Of a stretch of 15,179 bases of DNA, positions 1 to 9,720 are shown piece by piece (the stretch's first letter is position 1; each line of letters begins with the position of its first letter). A program made the translations under genes and the position numbers. Location of the stretch: the NCBI GenBank assembly GCA_012512055.1, contig JAAZEW010000232.1, forward strand, positions 1 through 15,179, given 5' to 3'. The notes under the pieces are model-generated. The model was not told where the DNA came from. It was given only the letters and a program-made list of their open reading frames with translations, and did not search any database. This stretch comes from Bacillota bacterium. Lineage in GTDB: Bacteria; Bacillota_G; SHA-98; UBA4971.

Positions 1-1310
<1,310 letters not shown>

Positions 1311-1329
<19 letters not shown>

Positions 1330-1368
1330 ACCAGATGCTCACAAACCGGCACCGCCCACAAACGTTCG
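1311..1368 (-). pseudogene. Second decayed copy of the tpiA 3' end (copy 3 of 3)
   Basis: Read on the minus strand in the tpiA frame, this stretch gives TFVGGAGL, a stop, then ASGFTA. That matches the true TIM tail [15 protein letters not shown] almost position by position. By eye about 32 of 48 bases agree over 16 codons, and most differences are transitions, many at third codon positions. A TGA replaces the Asn codon and there is no start codon, so it is not a gene. It appears to be a duplicated and decayed fragment of the neighbouring tpiA. Confidence 0.7.
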
Positions 1369-1371
1369 GGG

Positions 1372-1453
1372 TTTCCCAAGTCAAGACTTTGCTATCGCCA
1401 ACTTTACTGTCGCTACAAGATCAGACGTACACAGACCGCCGCCTGAAAGCGCC
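1372..1453 (-). pseudogene. First decayed copy of the tpiA 3' end (copy 2 of 3)
   Basis: Read on the minus strand in the tpiA frame, this gives ALSGGGLCTSDLVATVK, then LAIAKS and a stop. It aligns with the real tail [19 protein letters not shown] and its stop. By eye about 73% of aligned bases agree, with one codon lost and four to five codons gained near the end. The similarity continues past the stop: both stops are followed by CTTGGGARA (1459-1467 after tpiA, 1372-1380 here). The duplicated unit therefore included the stop codon and a little downstream DNA. It has no start codon or ribosome binding site. Confidence 0.75.
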
Positions 1454-1467
1454 AGGCATCTCCCAAG

Positions 1468-2217
1468 TCAAGCTTTCACTATGGCTGCGAAATCAGACGC
1501 ATTTAAGCTGGCGCCGCCTACAAGCGCTCCGTCTATATCTGACTGACTGAACAACTCACCGGCATTGCCAGGCTTAACGCTCCCGCCGTACTGGATTCTA
1601 ATCTCCCCGGCGATCCTGGAATTGAAAACTTCAGCTACAGTGCTTCGTATGATCCGGATCACCCTGTTGGCTTCATCAGAGGACGCAGTGCGGCCTGTTC
1701 CAATTGCCCAAACAGGCTCATACGCTATGACTATGCGCTCAGCCCCGCTCGCCTTTATGCCATCGAGCGCTGCCTTCGTCTGCCTTGTTACCACCTCTTC
1801 AGTCTTGCCTTCCTCCCGCTCTTTCAAAGTCTCTCCAACGCAGATTATGGGAAGAAGGCCATGGGATAGCGCCGACTTAGCTTTCCTATTTACACCTTCG
1901 TCAGTCTCGCCGAAATACGTTCTCCTCTCAGAGTGTCCCAGAATTACATACGTGCATCCTAGATTCCTGAGCATAACAGGAGACACTTCACCTGTGAAAG
2001 CCCCTTCATCCTCCCAATGCATGTTCTGGGCCGCAAGTTCGATATTACTGCCCCGAAGCCCTTCTCGAACTGCGCTAAGGGCGGTAAACGGGGGACATAC
2101 CACTATCTCTACGCCGCTTGCGTCCCTTACCAGGCCCCTTAAGTCGTTAACCAGAGCTTGAGCTTCATCCACAGTCTTGTACATCTTCCAATTTCCTGCA
2201 ACAATGCGCGTCCTCAA
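1468..2217 (-). CDS. tpiA: Triose-phosphate isomerase
   Basis: Interconverts dihydroxyacetone phosphate and glyceraldehyde-3-phosphate. The 249-residue protein has the normal TIM length. Visible motifs: AGNWKMYKT with the substrate-binding Asn9 and Lys11, ILGHSERR with catalytic His95, [14 protein letters not shown] with catalytic Glu167, and the phosphate-binding loops GGSVKPGN and ALVGGASL near the end. The start is a TTG at 2215-2217, supported by AGGGGTGA seven bases upstream and by the family N-terminus [11 protein letters not shown]. It follows pgk by 17 bp and is co-transcribed with it. No phosphoglycerate mutase gene follows; instead two degraded copies of its own 3' end lie downstream in the same frame. 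Confidence 0.97.
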   Translation of the reverse strand: MRTRIVAGNWKMYKTVDEAQALVNDLRGLVRDASGVEIVVCPPFTALSAVREGLRGSNIELAAQNMHWEDEGAFTGEVSPVMLRNLGCTYVILGHSERRTYFGETDEGVNRKAKSALSHGLLPIICVGETLKEREEGKTEEVVTRQTKAALDGIKASGAERIVIAYEPVWAIGTGRTASSDEANRVIRIIRSTVAEVFNSRIAGEIRIQYGGSVKPGNAGELFSQSDIDGALVGGASLNASDFAAIVKA

Positions 2218-2224
2218 GAATCTC

Positions 2225-2232
2225 TCACCCCT
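2225..2232 (-). promoter_or_regulatory. Ribosome binding site for the TTG start of tpiA
   Basis: AGGGGTGA on the minus strand lies seven bases before the TTG. No ATG in this frame fits the conserved N-terminus, so this site decides the start. It sits in the 17-bp gap after the pgk stop codon. Confidence 0.7.
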
Positions 2233-2234
2233 AC

Positions 2235-3419
2235 TTACTTGTCTTTGAGCGCAGCAACACCGGGAAGGACCTTGCCCTCAAGGAACTCAAGAGACGCACC
2301 GCCTCCAGTAGAGACATGGGTCATCTTGTCTTGAAACCCCATCTCTGAAATGGCGGCAGCCGAGTCTCCGCCGCCCACTATTGTCACTGCCGCGGAATCC
2401 GCCAGTGCCTCTGCGACTCTCCTGGTTCCTTCAGCAAATGGTTTCATCTCGAACACGCCCATCGGGCCGTTCCAAACCACTGTCCTAGCTTCAGCAATTT
2501 CCCGGGCAAACGCCTCTCGCGTCTTTGGGCCTATGTCAAGAGCCTGCCAAAGAGGAGGGATCTCGCTTACCCCGACTACCTTGACATCTGCGTCCTCAGC
2601 AAACCTGTCAGCTACAACTACATCCACCGGCAGGAGGAACTTGACCCCTTTTGCCTTTGCTTTTTCCATGAGTTCGCCGGCTAAGTCCAATTTCTCTTCA
2701 TCAACAATGGACTTGCCGATTTCAAGGCCTTTGGATTTCAGGAAGGTATAGGCCATACCTCCGCCAACTACCAGCGAGTCCACTTTCTCGATGAGATTTG
2801 AGATAACGCCTACCTTATCCTTGACTTTCGCGCCACCCAGAATCGCAACAAAAGGCCTCTCAGGCGCAGACAGGGCCTTTCCCATGACCTCAATCTCTTT
2901 CTCCATGAGGAACCCTGCGACTCCAGGCAAAAACTCCGCAACTCCCGCGGTGGACGCATGGGCACGATGAGCAGTACCGAATGCGTCATTCACATATATA
3001 TCAGCTAAAGAAGCCAGGGACCTGGCAAATCCCTCGTCATTTGCCTCCTCCTCTTTATGAAACCTCAGATTCTCAAGGAGGATCACATCCCCGTCCTTCA
3101 TGGCCCGAACTCCGGCTTCAACCTGCGGGCCGACACAGTCATCGAGCTTCTTCACAGGTTGCCCCAGCAGTTCTCCGAGCCTCCCGGCAACCGGAGCCAG
3201 GCTAAATTCCTCTTTGCGCTGCCCCTTTGGCCGTCCCAGGTGAGATGCAAGTATCACCTTTGCGCCACGTTCCAAAAGGTACTTAATAGTTGGAAGAGCA
3301 GCCCTGATACGCGTATCGTCTGTAATGTTCCCTTCAGCGTCCAACGGGACATTGAAATCCACCCTCACAAATACGCGCTTCCCTTTTGCGTCGATATCCC
3401 TTACCGTAGCCTTGCCCAT
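2235..3419 (-). CDS. pgk: Phosphoglycerate kinase
   Basis: Transfers phosphate from 1,3-bisphosphoglycerate to ADP, the first ATP-yielding step of lower glycolysis. Family motifs in order: [90 protein letters not shown] and [11 protein letters not shown] in the nucleotide-binding C-terminal half. The frame is open 13 codons further upstream (to 3458), but the internal ATG at 3417-3419 begins [17 protein letters not shown], the normal PGK start. It gives 394 residues, the typical size, with AAGGAG (3432-3437) upstream at a rather long 12-base spacing. It follows gap by 60 bp and precedes tpiA by 17 bp. Confidence 0.97.
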   Translation of the reverse strand: MGKATVRDIDAKGKRVFVRVDFNVPLDAEGNITDDTRIRAALPTIKYLLERGAKVILASHLGRPKGQRKEEFSLAPVAGRLGELLGQPVKKLDDCVGPQVEAGVRAMKDGDVILLENLRFHKEEEANDEGFARSLASLADIYVNDAFGTAHRAHASTAGVAEFLPGVAGFLMEKEIEVMGKALSAPERPFVAILGGAKVKDKVGVISNLIEKVDSLVVGGGMAYTFLKSKGLEIGKSIVDEEKLDLAGELMEKAKAKGVKFLLPVDVVVADRFAEDADVKVVGVSEIPPLWQALDIGPKTREAFAREIAEARTVVWNGPMGVFEMKPFAEGTRRVAEALADSAAVTIVGGGDSAAAISEMGFQDKMTHVSTGGGASLEFLEGKVLPGVAALKDK

Positions 3420-3479
3420 AGAGACATCACACTCCTTCCGCCTATCCGGATCGAACAACCGCTACCGCACAAGGCCTGC

Positions 3480-5521
<2,042 letters not shown>

Positions 5522-5546
5522 CAGGATGAACCTCTCTGTCTTGTGG

Positions 5547-5582
5547 GACGTCAAGTATCCCGGCATAATAAATATTGTCCCG
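5547..5582 (-). promoter_or_regulatory. Candidate CggR operator (direct repeats CGGGAY)
   Basis: On the minus strand CGGGAC (5577-5582) and CGGGAT (5557-5562) form a direct repeat 20 bp apart. The second is followed six bases later by CGTC (5547-5550). As I recall it, the B. subtilis operator is CGGGAC-N6-TGTC repeated at 18 bp, so the second half matches well, but the first lacks a clear TGTC and the period is two bases longer. It sits upstream of cggR and overlaps the candidate promoter, a sensible position for autoregulation. Confidence 0.4.
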
Positions 5583-5592
5583 CCTCAGGCAA
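5565..5592 (-). promoter_or_regulatory. Candidate sigma-A promoter for cggR-gap-pgk-tpiA
   Basis: On the minus strand TTGCCT (5587-5592, 4 of 6) and TATTAT (5565-5570, 5 of 6) are 16 bp apart. The -10 box overlaps the upstream ATG at 5566, which argues for the cggR start at 5521. Repeats resembling CggR half-sites flank the -10 box. Position and operator context strengthen an otherwise ordinary match. Confidence 0.4.
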
Positions 5593-5654
5593 AATAAAAA
5601 GCGCCAATGCCTTCTCTAGTTTGTTCGCTTTGCAATTATAAATTCCTTCTATTC
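5593..5654 (-). other. rpoN-cggR gap with a weak stem and T-rich tail
   Basis: Between the rpoN stop and the cggR promoter the minus strand holds AAAGCG, a 22-base loop, CGCTTT and then a T-rich run (TTATTTT). This could be a poor terminator for rpoN, but the stem is only six pairs with a long loop, so I do not call it one. Nothing else is recognised. Confidence 0.25.
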
Positions 5655-7103
5655 TTAGCAAAATCTCTTTCTTAAGGTAGATGCAGCTATCCGTTCCTCG
5701 TCGCGATACTTTGCCACTGTCCGGCGGGAAATCATAATCCCTTGCTCACGCAACATTTCACTGATAACCCTATCGCTAAATGGATTCTTCGGATCTTCAC
5801 CTTCAATCATTTCACGGATTATCTTCTTTACGCTCTCGCTGGAAGCACCCTTACCGTATACTGTCGGGATCCCGCTGGTAAAAAAGAACTTCAGTTCAAA
5901 CGTGCCTCTTGGAGTCGCAACGTACTTGCCTTGAGTGGCTCTGCTCACCGTAGACTCGTGAACTCCAACCTCGCGCGCCACTTCCTCCAGTGTCAAAGGC
6001 CTCAAATACTTGACCCCCATGTCGAAGAAGTCACGCTGGAACTTGACAATGCACTCTATGACTTTCTGCAAAGTCTGCCTGCGCTGCTCGATACTTCGTA
6101 TGAGCCACAAGGCTGAGTTAAGCTTGGATTTTACGTAATCTACAGCGCCATCTTGTTGACATTCGGCTTGACTCAACATCTTCCGGTATAACGGATTTAT
6201 GTTGAGGCGTGGAGCTGATACATCGTGAACGGTAACGACATACTCTCCTCCAACCCTCTCTATACTTGCATCAGGCTCAATATAGGCAGGCCCGCCTTCA
6301 CCTCCGAACTGCCGTCCCGGTTTAGGATCGAGAGTCCTTATCAAGTCACATGCGTCCTGGACTTCCAAAACCCCTACTCCGAGCGCCTCTGAAATCTTGA
6401 CCAGCCCGCCTTGGGCTACATCGTCCAGGTGGCACTTGATCAATCTCTCTGCCAATTTCAACTTGCCGGAAGGACTGTCACCTGCCCTTAAGGTTTCCAA
6501 CTGGATCAGGAGGCATTCCTCAAGGCTCCTGGCGCCAACGCCTACAGGGTCAAACTGCTGAATCACGCCAAGGACCTTCTCTGCCTCCGCGCAAGAGACG
6601 CCGGCCATAGCTGCGACTTCAGAAGTCTTCATGCGCAGGTAACCGTCGTCGTCAATCCCGCCGATAATGAGAGCCCCGATTTTCATCTGGTCGTCTCTGA
6701 GGGACGAAACATGCAGTTGAAACATGAGATAATCGTGAAAAGTCCCAACATAGCCAATGAAAGACTCATATGATACACGAGGCTCATTCCGGCTTTCCCG
6801 GGGGGCCACGTACCCAATATCACTGGCGTCCTCGAAATACAGCTCCCAATCTATGTCATGCTTCGTCTTTTCTTCAGCTTCCTTCGGGGATAACTCATCT
6901 TGCTCTTGGATATCAGGTGAATCCGCCTCTGCCTCCTCACCTTTGTCTTTAAACTCCAGGAGGGGGTTTTCAAGCATTTCTTCAGATATGTACTGTTCCA
7001 GCTCCATCCAGGGCAACTGAAGAATGGTTATGGCCTGACGAAGTTCAGGAGTAATCACCAGCTTCTGAACTTGCTTAAGGCTCATCTCGTAACCAATCTT
7101 CAC
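5655..7103 (-). CDS. rpoN: RNA polymerase sigma-54 factor
   Basis: Directs RNA polymerase to -24/-12 promoters that need an AAA+ activator. The 482-residue protein has the expected order. Region I is at residues 1-50, with TPELRQAITILQLP and an ENPLLE motif. An acidic linker covers about 55-85, followed by the core-binding domain. The DNA-binding helix-turn-helix contains TLEEVAREVGVHESTVSRAT, followed by a conserved LKFFFTSGI stretch. The RpoN box near the C-terminus reads SRRTVAKYRDEER, close to the canonical ARRTVAKYRE. The start is a GTG at 7101-7103 with AGGGGGTG seven bases upstream; an internal ATG at 7085 has a poorer site. It lies between whiA and cggR, 72 bp after whiA. No sigma-54 activator gene is in the window. 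Confidence 0.95.
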   Translation of the reverse strand: MKIGYEMSLKQVQKLVITPELRQAITILQLPWMELEQYISEEMLENPLLEFKDKGEEAEADSPDIQEQDELSPKEAEEKTKHDIDWELYFEDASDIGYVAPRESRNEPRVSYESFIGYVGTFHDYLMFQLHVSSLRDDQMKIGALIIGGIDDDGYLRMKTSEVAAMAGVSCAEAEKVLGVIQQFDPVGVGARSLEECLLIQLETLRAGDSPSGKLKLAERLIKCHLDDVAQGGLVKISEALGVGVLEVQDACDLIRTLDPKPGRQFGGEGGPAYIEPDASIERVGGEYVVTVHDVSAPRLNINPLYRKMLSQAECQQDGAVDYVKSKLNSALWLIRSIEQRRQTLQKVIECIVKFQRDFFDMGVKYLRPLTLEEVAREVGVHESTVSRATQGKYVATPRGTFELKFFFTSGIPTVYGKGASSESVKKIIREMIEGEDPKNPFSDRVISEMLREQGIMISRRTVAKYRDEERIAASTLRKRFC

Positions 7104-7175
7104 TACCTGTCACCCCCTACGTTACAATATTCGAGAAGGCCGAAGGATCTCCTCTGCAAAATCCTGTCAGGAATC

Positions 7176-8135
7176 TTACCCTGCTTCACCGTCCAGGCGT
7201 TGTGCAAGATGGATAAGCCTTCTCATCCTGTGATTTGCAGCCGACTTACTTATAGGCGGGGACAACATTTGCCCGAGCTCTCTCAGGGTCACCTCAGGGT
7301 TATTTAGCCTGACCTCGGCAATTTCCTGGAGCCCTGTAGACAGCGACCTTAACCCGATAATTCCATCAATCTTCTGTATAGCCTCTACCTGGGCCAGGCC
7401 TGCGTCTACCGCTTTTGTCACGTTAGCGGTTTCACAGTTTACGACTCGATTCACATCCCCGCGCACACCCCTTAGAACCCTTACGCTTTCCAAGGTAAGC
7501 ACCGCAGAGTGAGCGCCCATAACCCGAAGCAACTGAGCTACATCATCTCCTCCCTTGACATAGACCATGTAGCCTTTCTTGCGGCCGGCAATCCTGGGAG
7601 TCACGTTGAAAGACTGAGCCACGCGCACTATTCCTTCTGCATGGGCTAGGCTATCCGTCATAAACTCCATATGGTATTCTTTTTCCGGGTTTTGTACATA
7701 TCCTCTTGCCAGAAAAACCCCACGAAGGTACGCCCTAAGGCAACACTGCCTTGTCAAGAGGTGCCACGGGACACCGTTCCTAAGGGAAACATCGCCTCCC
7801 TTCTGCGATACTACACCAAGATCCTGAAACGCCTTGAGAGTTTCCGCATCATACGGCAGTTCCACAATGTACTGATTCCCGGGACGTCTGCCCCTACGAT
7901 GGGTGAATCTTACTTTCGGCTTAATCTGAAACACACTGCGGACAAATCCCATTATCTTACGGGCAGAAGCTGCACTTTCAGTTCGGATTTCAAATACCGG
8001 ATATGATTCGCCGTCATTCTGCCGAACCTCTAATCTACCACAACTCCTGGCAATTGCCGACAGCTCAGAAAGTACACAGCACTCACTTTCAGGCATCATG
8101 CGCGCAAGCTCGCCTTTTGTCTCCGTATAGAACAT
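7176..8135 (-). CDS. whiA: WhiA, LAGLIDADG-like / helix-turn-helix DNA-binding protein
   Basis: WhiA is a conserved DNA-binding protein of Gram-positive bacteria, required for sporulation septation in Streptomyces and involved in cell division and chromosome segregation in Bacillus. The N-terminal two thirds resemble a catalytically dead homing-endonuclease fold, including HRRGRRPGNQYIVELPYD and LRAYLRGVFLARGYVQNPEK. The C-terminal helix-turn-helix contains EIAEVRLNNPEVTLRELG and SPPISKSAANHRMRRL. The frame is open to an ATG at 8165, but the ATG at 8133-8135 begins MFYTETKGELARM, the family start. It has AGGTGAT seven bases upstream and gives 319 residues, near the usual 316. It normally follows yvcK directly; here spmAB lies between them, so it probably uses its own promoter. 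Confidence 0.94.
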   Translation of the reverse strand: MFYTETKGELARMMPESECCVLSELSAIARSCGRLEVRQNDGESYPVFEIRTESAASARKIMGFVRSVFQIKPKVRFTHRRGRRPGNQYIVELPYDAETLKAFQDLGVVSQKGGDVSLRNGVPWHLLTRQCCLRAYLRGVFLARGYVQNPEKEYHMEFMTDSLAHAEGIVRVAQSFNVTPRIAGRKKGYMVYVKGGDDVAQLLRVMGAHSAVLTLESVRVLRGVRGDVNRVVNCETANVTKAVDAGLAQVEAIQKIDGIIGLRSLSTGLQEIAEVRLNNPEVTLRELGQMLSPPISKSAANHRMRRLIHLAQRLDGEAG

Positions 8136-8142
8136 TCCGGGC

Positions 8143-8149
8143 ATCACCT
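8143..8149 (-). promoter_or_regulatory. Ribosome binding site deciding the whiA start
   Basis: AGGTGAT on the minus strand is fully complementary to the 16S anti-Shine-Dalgarno sequence. It lies seven bases before the ATG at 8135. The upstream ATG at 8165 has no such site. Confidence 0.7.
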
Positions 8150-8160
8150 GACCCAATTCT

Positions 8161-8189
8161 ATCATAAGACAGGGTATGCCTTGTAGTAA
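8161..8189 (-). promoter_or_regulatory. Candidate sigma-A promoter for whiA-rpoN
   Basis: On the minus strand TTACTA (8184-8189, 3 of 6) and TATGAT (8161-8166, 5 of 6) are 17 bp apart and would start transcription just before the ribosome binding site at 8143-8149. The -10 box contains the upstream ATG at 8165, which supports the shorter whiA. A promoter is needed here because the neighbouring spmAB pair runs the other way. Confidence 0.4.
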
Positions 8190-8487
8190 TAATCTGCCTC
8201 CCCTCCGGAATATAGGTACCTAGGATAAGGCCTGTACAGGTCCGGCTATGTAGATCACCATAAGTTGTCGTCGGTCCAGTAAGTGTACGTACCGTGCAGG
8301 GCCACCCAAGGCCTCGGAAAACAGGCGAAGACTAATGAACGAGACTGTTGCGCTTGTCCTGTGACTGCCAATTTCGTCGAAGACAGCAACCGATTTCTGC
8401 GATTCAAGCGAACTGCGGTGACATAATATGGGAGACATCAACAGTCTCATGAACTCATACTTGGAACAAGAACGGAGGATGTCCAAA
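8190..8487. other. Divergent whiA/spmA intergenic region with GTAC-core palindromes
   Basis: No gene is recognised in this stretch. It holds three short perfect palindromes centred on GTAC or CG: TAGGTACCTA (8213-8222), CCTGTACAGG (8231-8240) and GTACGTAC (8285-8292), plus CCTAGG (8219-8224) overlapping the first. They lie nearer whiA than spmA and could be binding sites for a dimeric regulator. The minus strand stays open here as an extension of the frame antisense to spmA, but it has no recognisable protein similarity or start signals. Confidence 0.4.
8422..8428 (+). promoter_or_regulatory. Possible sporulation-type -10 element upstream of spmA
   Basis: CATAATA matches the -10 consensus CATAMTA used by the sporulation sigma factor SigG and resembles SigE sites. 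It lies about 60 bp before the preferred spmA start. I could not find a convincing -35 element at the correct distance, so this is weak. It is mentioned because the spm genes are expected to be sporulation-controlled. Confidence 0.25.
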
Positions 8488-9072
8488 ATGATAAATGGCA
8501 TTTGGCTTACGCTGATTGTCCTTGGCGTGCTCACAGGGATTGCTACCGGCACATCCGCTGCTGTGACCGCAGCCGCTGTTGAAAGCGCAAACCGGGCGGT
8601 GAGTATCTGTCTTGGATTCATTGGAATCATGACCATGTGGAGCGGCCTCATGAAAATCGCCGATTCCGCAGGCTTCACACGCCGGCTTGCGAAGATCTTC
8701 GCACCTGCGGCAAGACTGCTTTTCCCTTCAGTGCCCGGCGACCATCCTGCACTTGCTGCAATCAGCATGAGTCTGGCTGCAAACCTCCTTGGCATGGGTA
8801 ACGCTGCGACTCCTTTAGGCTTGAAAGCCATGGAAGAACTCGCATCCCTTAACGAGGGAAGGGATGTACCCAGCGATGCAATGTGCACTTTTGTCGCGAT
8901 TTCCACTGCAGGAATCACCTTTGTGCCTACTACGATAATAGCCATTCGAGCGCAGTATCACTCCTATAACCCGGCAGAAGTCGTCATGCCCATTATTCTC
9001 ATGAACATTGTTGCTACATTCGTCGCAATACTTGCTGACAGGTTTTTCAGCCGCGTATCTAAGGGTCACTGA
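8488..9072 (+). CDS. spmA: Spore maturation protein A
   Basis: SpmA is an integral membrane protein which, with SpmB, is needed for full dehydration of the spore core in Bacillus and Clostridium. It belongs to the nucleoside-recognition (Gate) domain family. The first helix is about residues 1-25, and several more hydrophobic segments follow. Family motifs include TMWSGLMKIADSAG, FPSVPGDHPALAAISMS, ANLLGMGNAATPLGLKAMEE and STAGITFVPTTIIAIRA. The frame is open from an ATG at 8428, but the ATG at 8488-8490 (MINGIWLTLIVLGVL) matches the family start. It has GGAGG nine bases upstream and gives 194 residues, close to B. subtilis SpmA. It is transcribed opposite to its neighbours and divergent from whiA. 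Confidence 0.94.
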   Translation: MINGIWLTLIVLGVLTGIATGTSAAVTAAAVESANRAVSICLGFIGIMTMWSGLMKIADSAGFTRRLAKIFAPAARLLFPSVPGDHPALAAISMSLAANLLGMGNAATPLGLKAMEELASLNEGRDVPSDAMCTFVAISTAGITFVPTTIIAIRAQYHSYNPAEVVMPIILMNIVATFVAILADRFFSRVSKGH

Positions 9073-9152
9073 AAAGGAGTCATCAGGTACTTGTGTCAGG
9101 GAGCGTCGAGAATTTTGACTCTCGACAATATGCTTTGAAGGAGGCTCCGGTT
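9073..9152 (+). other. spmA-spmB gap with a hairpin
   Basis: A perfect seven-pair inverted repeat, GTCGAGA (9105-9111) and TCTCGAC (9120-9126), encloses an eight-base loop 26 bp before the spmB start. No T run follows it, so it is not a classic terminator. It could tune the relative expression of spmA and spmB. The spmB frame is open through this region from a GTG at 9093, but the strong ribosome binding site AAGGAGG at 9138-9144 points to the ATG at 9153. Confidence 0.45.
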
Positions 9153-9695
9153 ATGCTGATAAAGGCTATTGCCTTCGCCTCGAACCTTGTGATACCCCTT
9201 ATGATTGCAGTTATCTGTTTGGTAGGACACATAAAAAAAGTAAAGATATACGAAACGTTCATAGAAGGTGCAAAAGACGGGTTTGCCGTTGCAGTGAGGT
9301 TGATTCCTTTTCTGGTAGGCATGTTTGTGGCAATTGGGATTTTCCGGGAATCAGGCGCCTTGTCCATATTGACCAGGATTCTCTCTCCCGTGTCAGGGGA
9401 GCTGGGCATGCCTTCGGAGCTTTTGCCGTTAGCGCTTATCAGGCCTCTGTCCGGAACCGGGGCATTGGAAGTCACAATAGACCTTATACGGAAGTTCGGA
9501 CCTGATTCTCTCATAGGCAGGATGGCCTCTACCATGCATGCAAGTTCTGAGACGACAATTTACGTCATTACCGTATACTTCGGTGCAGTCGGGATAAAGA
9601 AAACAAGGCATTCTCTGATAGCAGGCCTTCTGGCAGACTTAGTCGCATTTCTGTCATCAGTGGCAATATGGCGAATTATCACGGCTTTCGCCTGA
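9153..9695 (+). CDS. spmB: Spore maturation protein B
   Basis: Partner of SpmA in spore core dehydration and the same membrane family. Starting at the ATG at 9153-9155, eight bases after AAGGAGG, the protein has 180 residues, as expected (178 in B. subtilis). Visible motifs: an N-terminal membrane segment VIPLMIAVICLVGHIKKV, YETFIEGAKDGFAVAVRLIP, FLVGMFVAIGIFRESGAL, PLALIRPLSGTGALE, GPDSLIGRMASTMHASSETT and YVITVYFGAVGIKKTRHSL near the end. It lies 80 bp after spmA and is probably co-transcribed. Its stop codon is one base from the yvcK stop on the other strand, with no clear terminator, so transcripts may run into each other. Confidence 0.94.
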   Translation: MLIKAIAFASNLVIPLMIAVICLVGHIKKVKIYETFIEGAKDGFAVAVRLIPFLVGMFVAIGIFRESGALSILTRILSPVSGELGMPSELLPLALIRPLSGTGALEVTIDLIRKFGPDSLIGRMASTMHASSETTIYVITVYFGAVGIKKTRHSLIAGLLADLVAFLSSVAIWRIITAFA

Positions 9696-9720
9696 GTCAA
9701 CTGACTCTCTGAGTCAACTG
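9694..9720. repeat. 17-bp tandem duplication at the spmB/yvcK junction
   Basis: GAGTCAACTG occurs at 9694-9703 and again at 9711-9720, a direct repeat with a period of 17 bp. GAGTC (9694-9698) can also pair with GACTC (9703-9707). On the minus strand the two copies are read in different frames: the first encodes part of the YvcK tail (QLTQ) and the second supplies its TGA stop. Confidence 0.6.

Noticed and set aside
1565..2161. Plus-strand open frame of 198 codons antisense to tpiA
   Set aside because: A shadow of tpiA; no independent start signals or motifs.
5588..5612. Possible sigma-54 promoter (TGGCGC ... TTGCC) upstream of cggR
   Set aside because: GG and GC are separated by 13 bases, whereas sigma-54 needs 10, so the geometry is wrong.
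7104..7175. Short inverted repeat TCCTG-A-CAGGA after the whiA stop as a terminator
   Set aside because: The one-base loop cannot form a normal hairpin and there is no T run, so whiA and rpoN are probably co-transcribed.
8220..8945. Long minus-strand open frame (241 codons) across the whiA-spmA gap and antisense to spmA
   Set aside because: Most of it is the reverse of spmA, whose homology is clear. The non-overlapping part has no recognisable motif and no ribosome binding site was seen.
9694..9707. Short inverted repeat at the spmB/yvcK junction as a two-way terminator
   Set aside because: The stem is only five pairs and neither strand has a T run after it.
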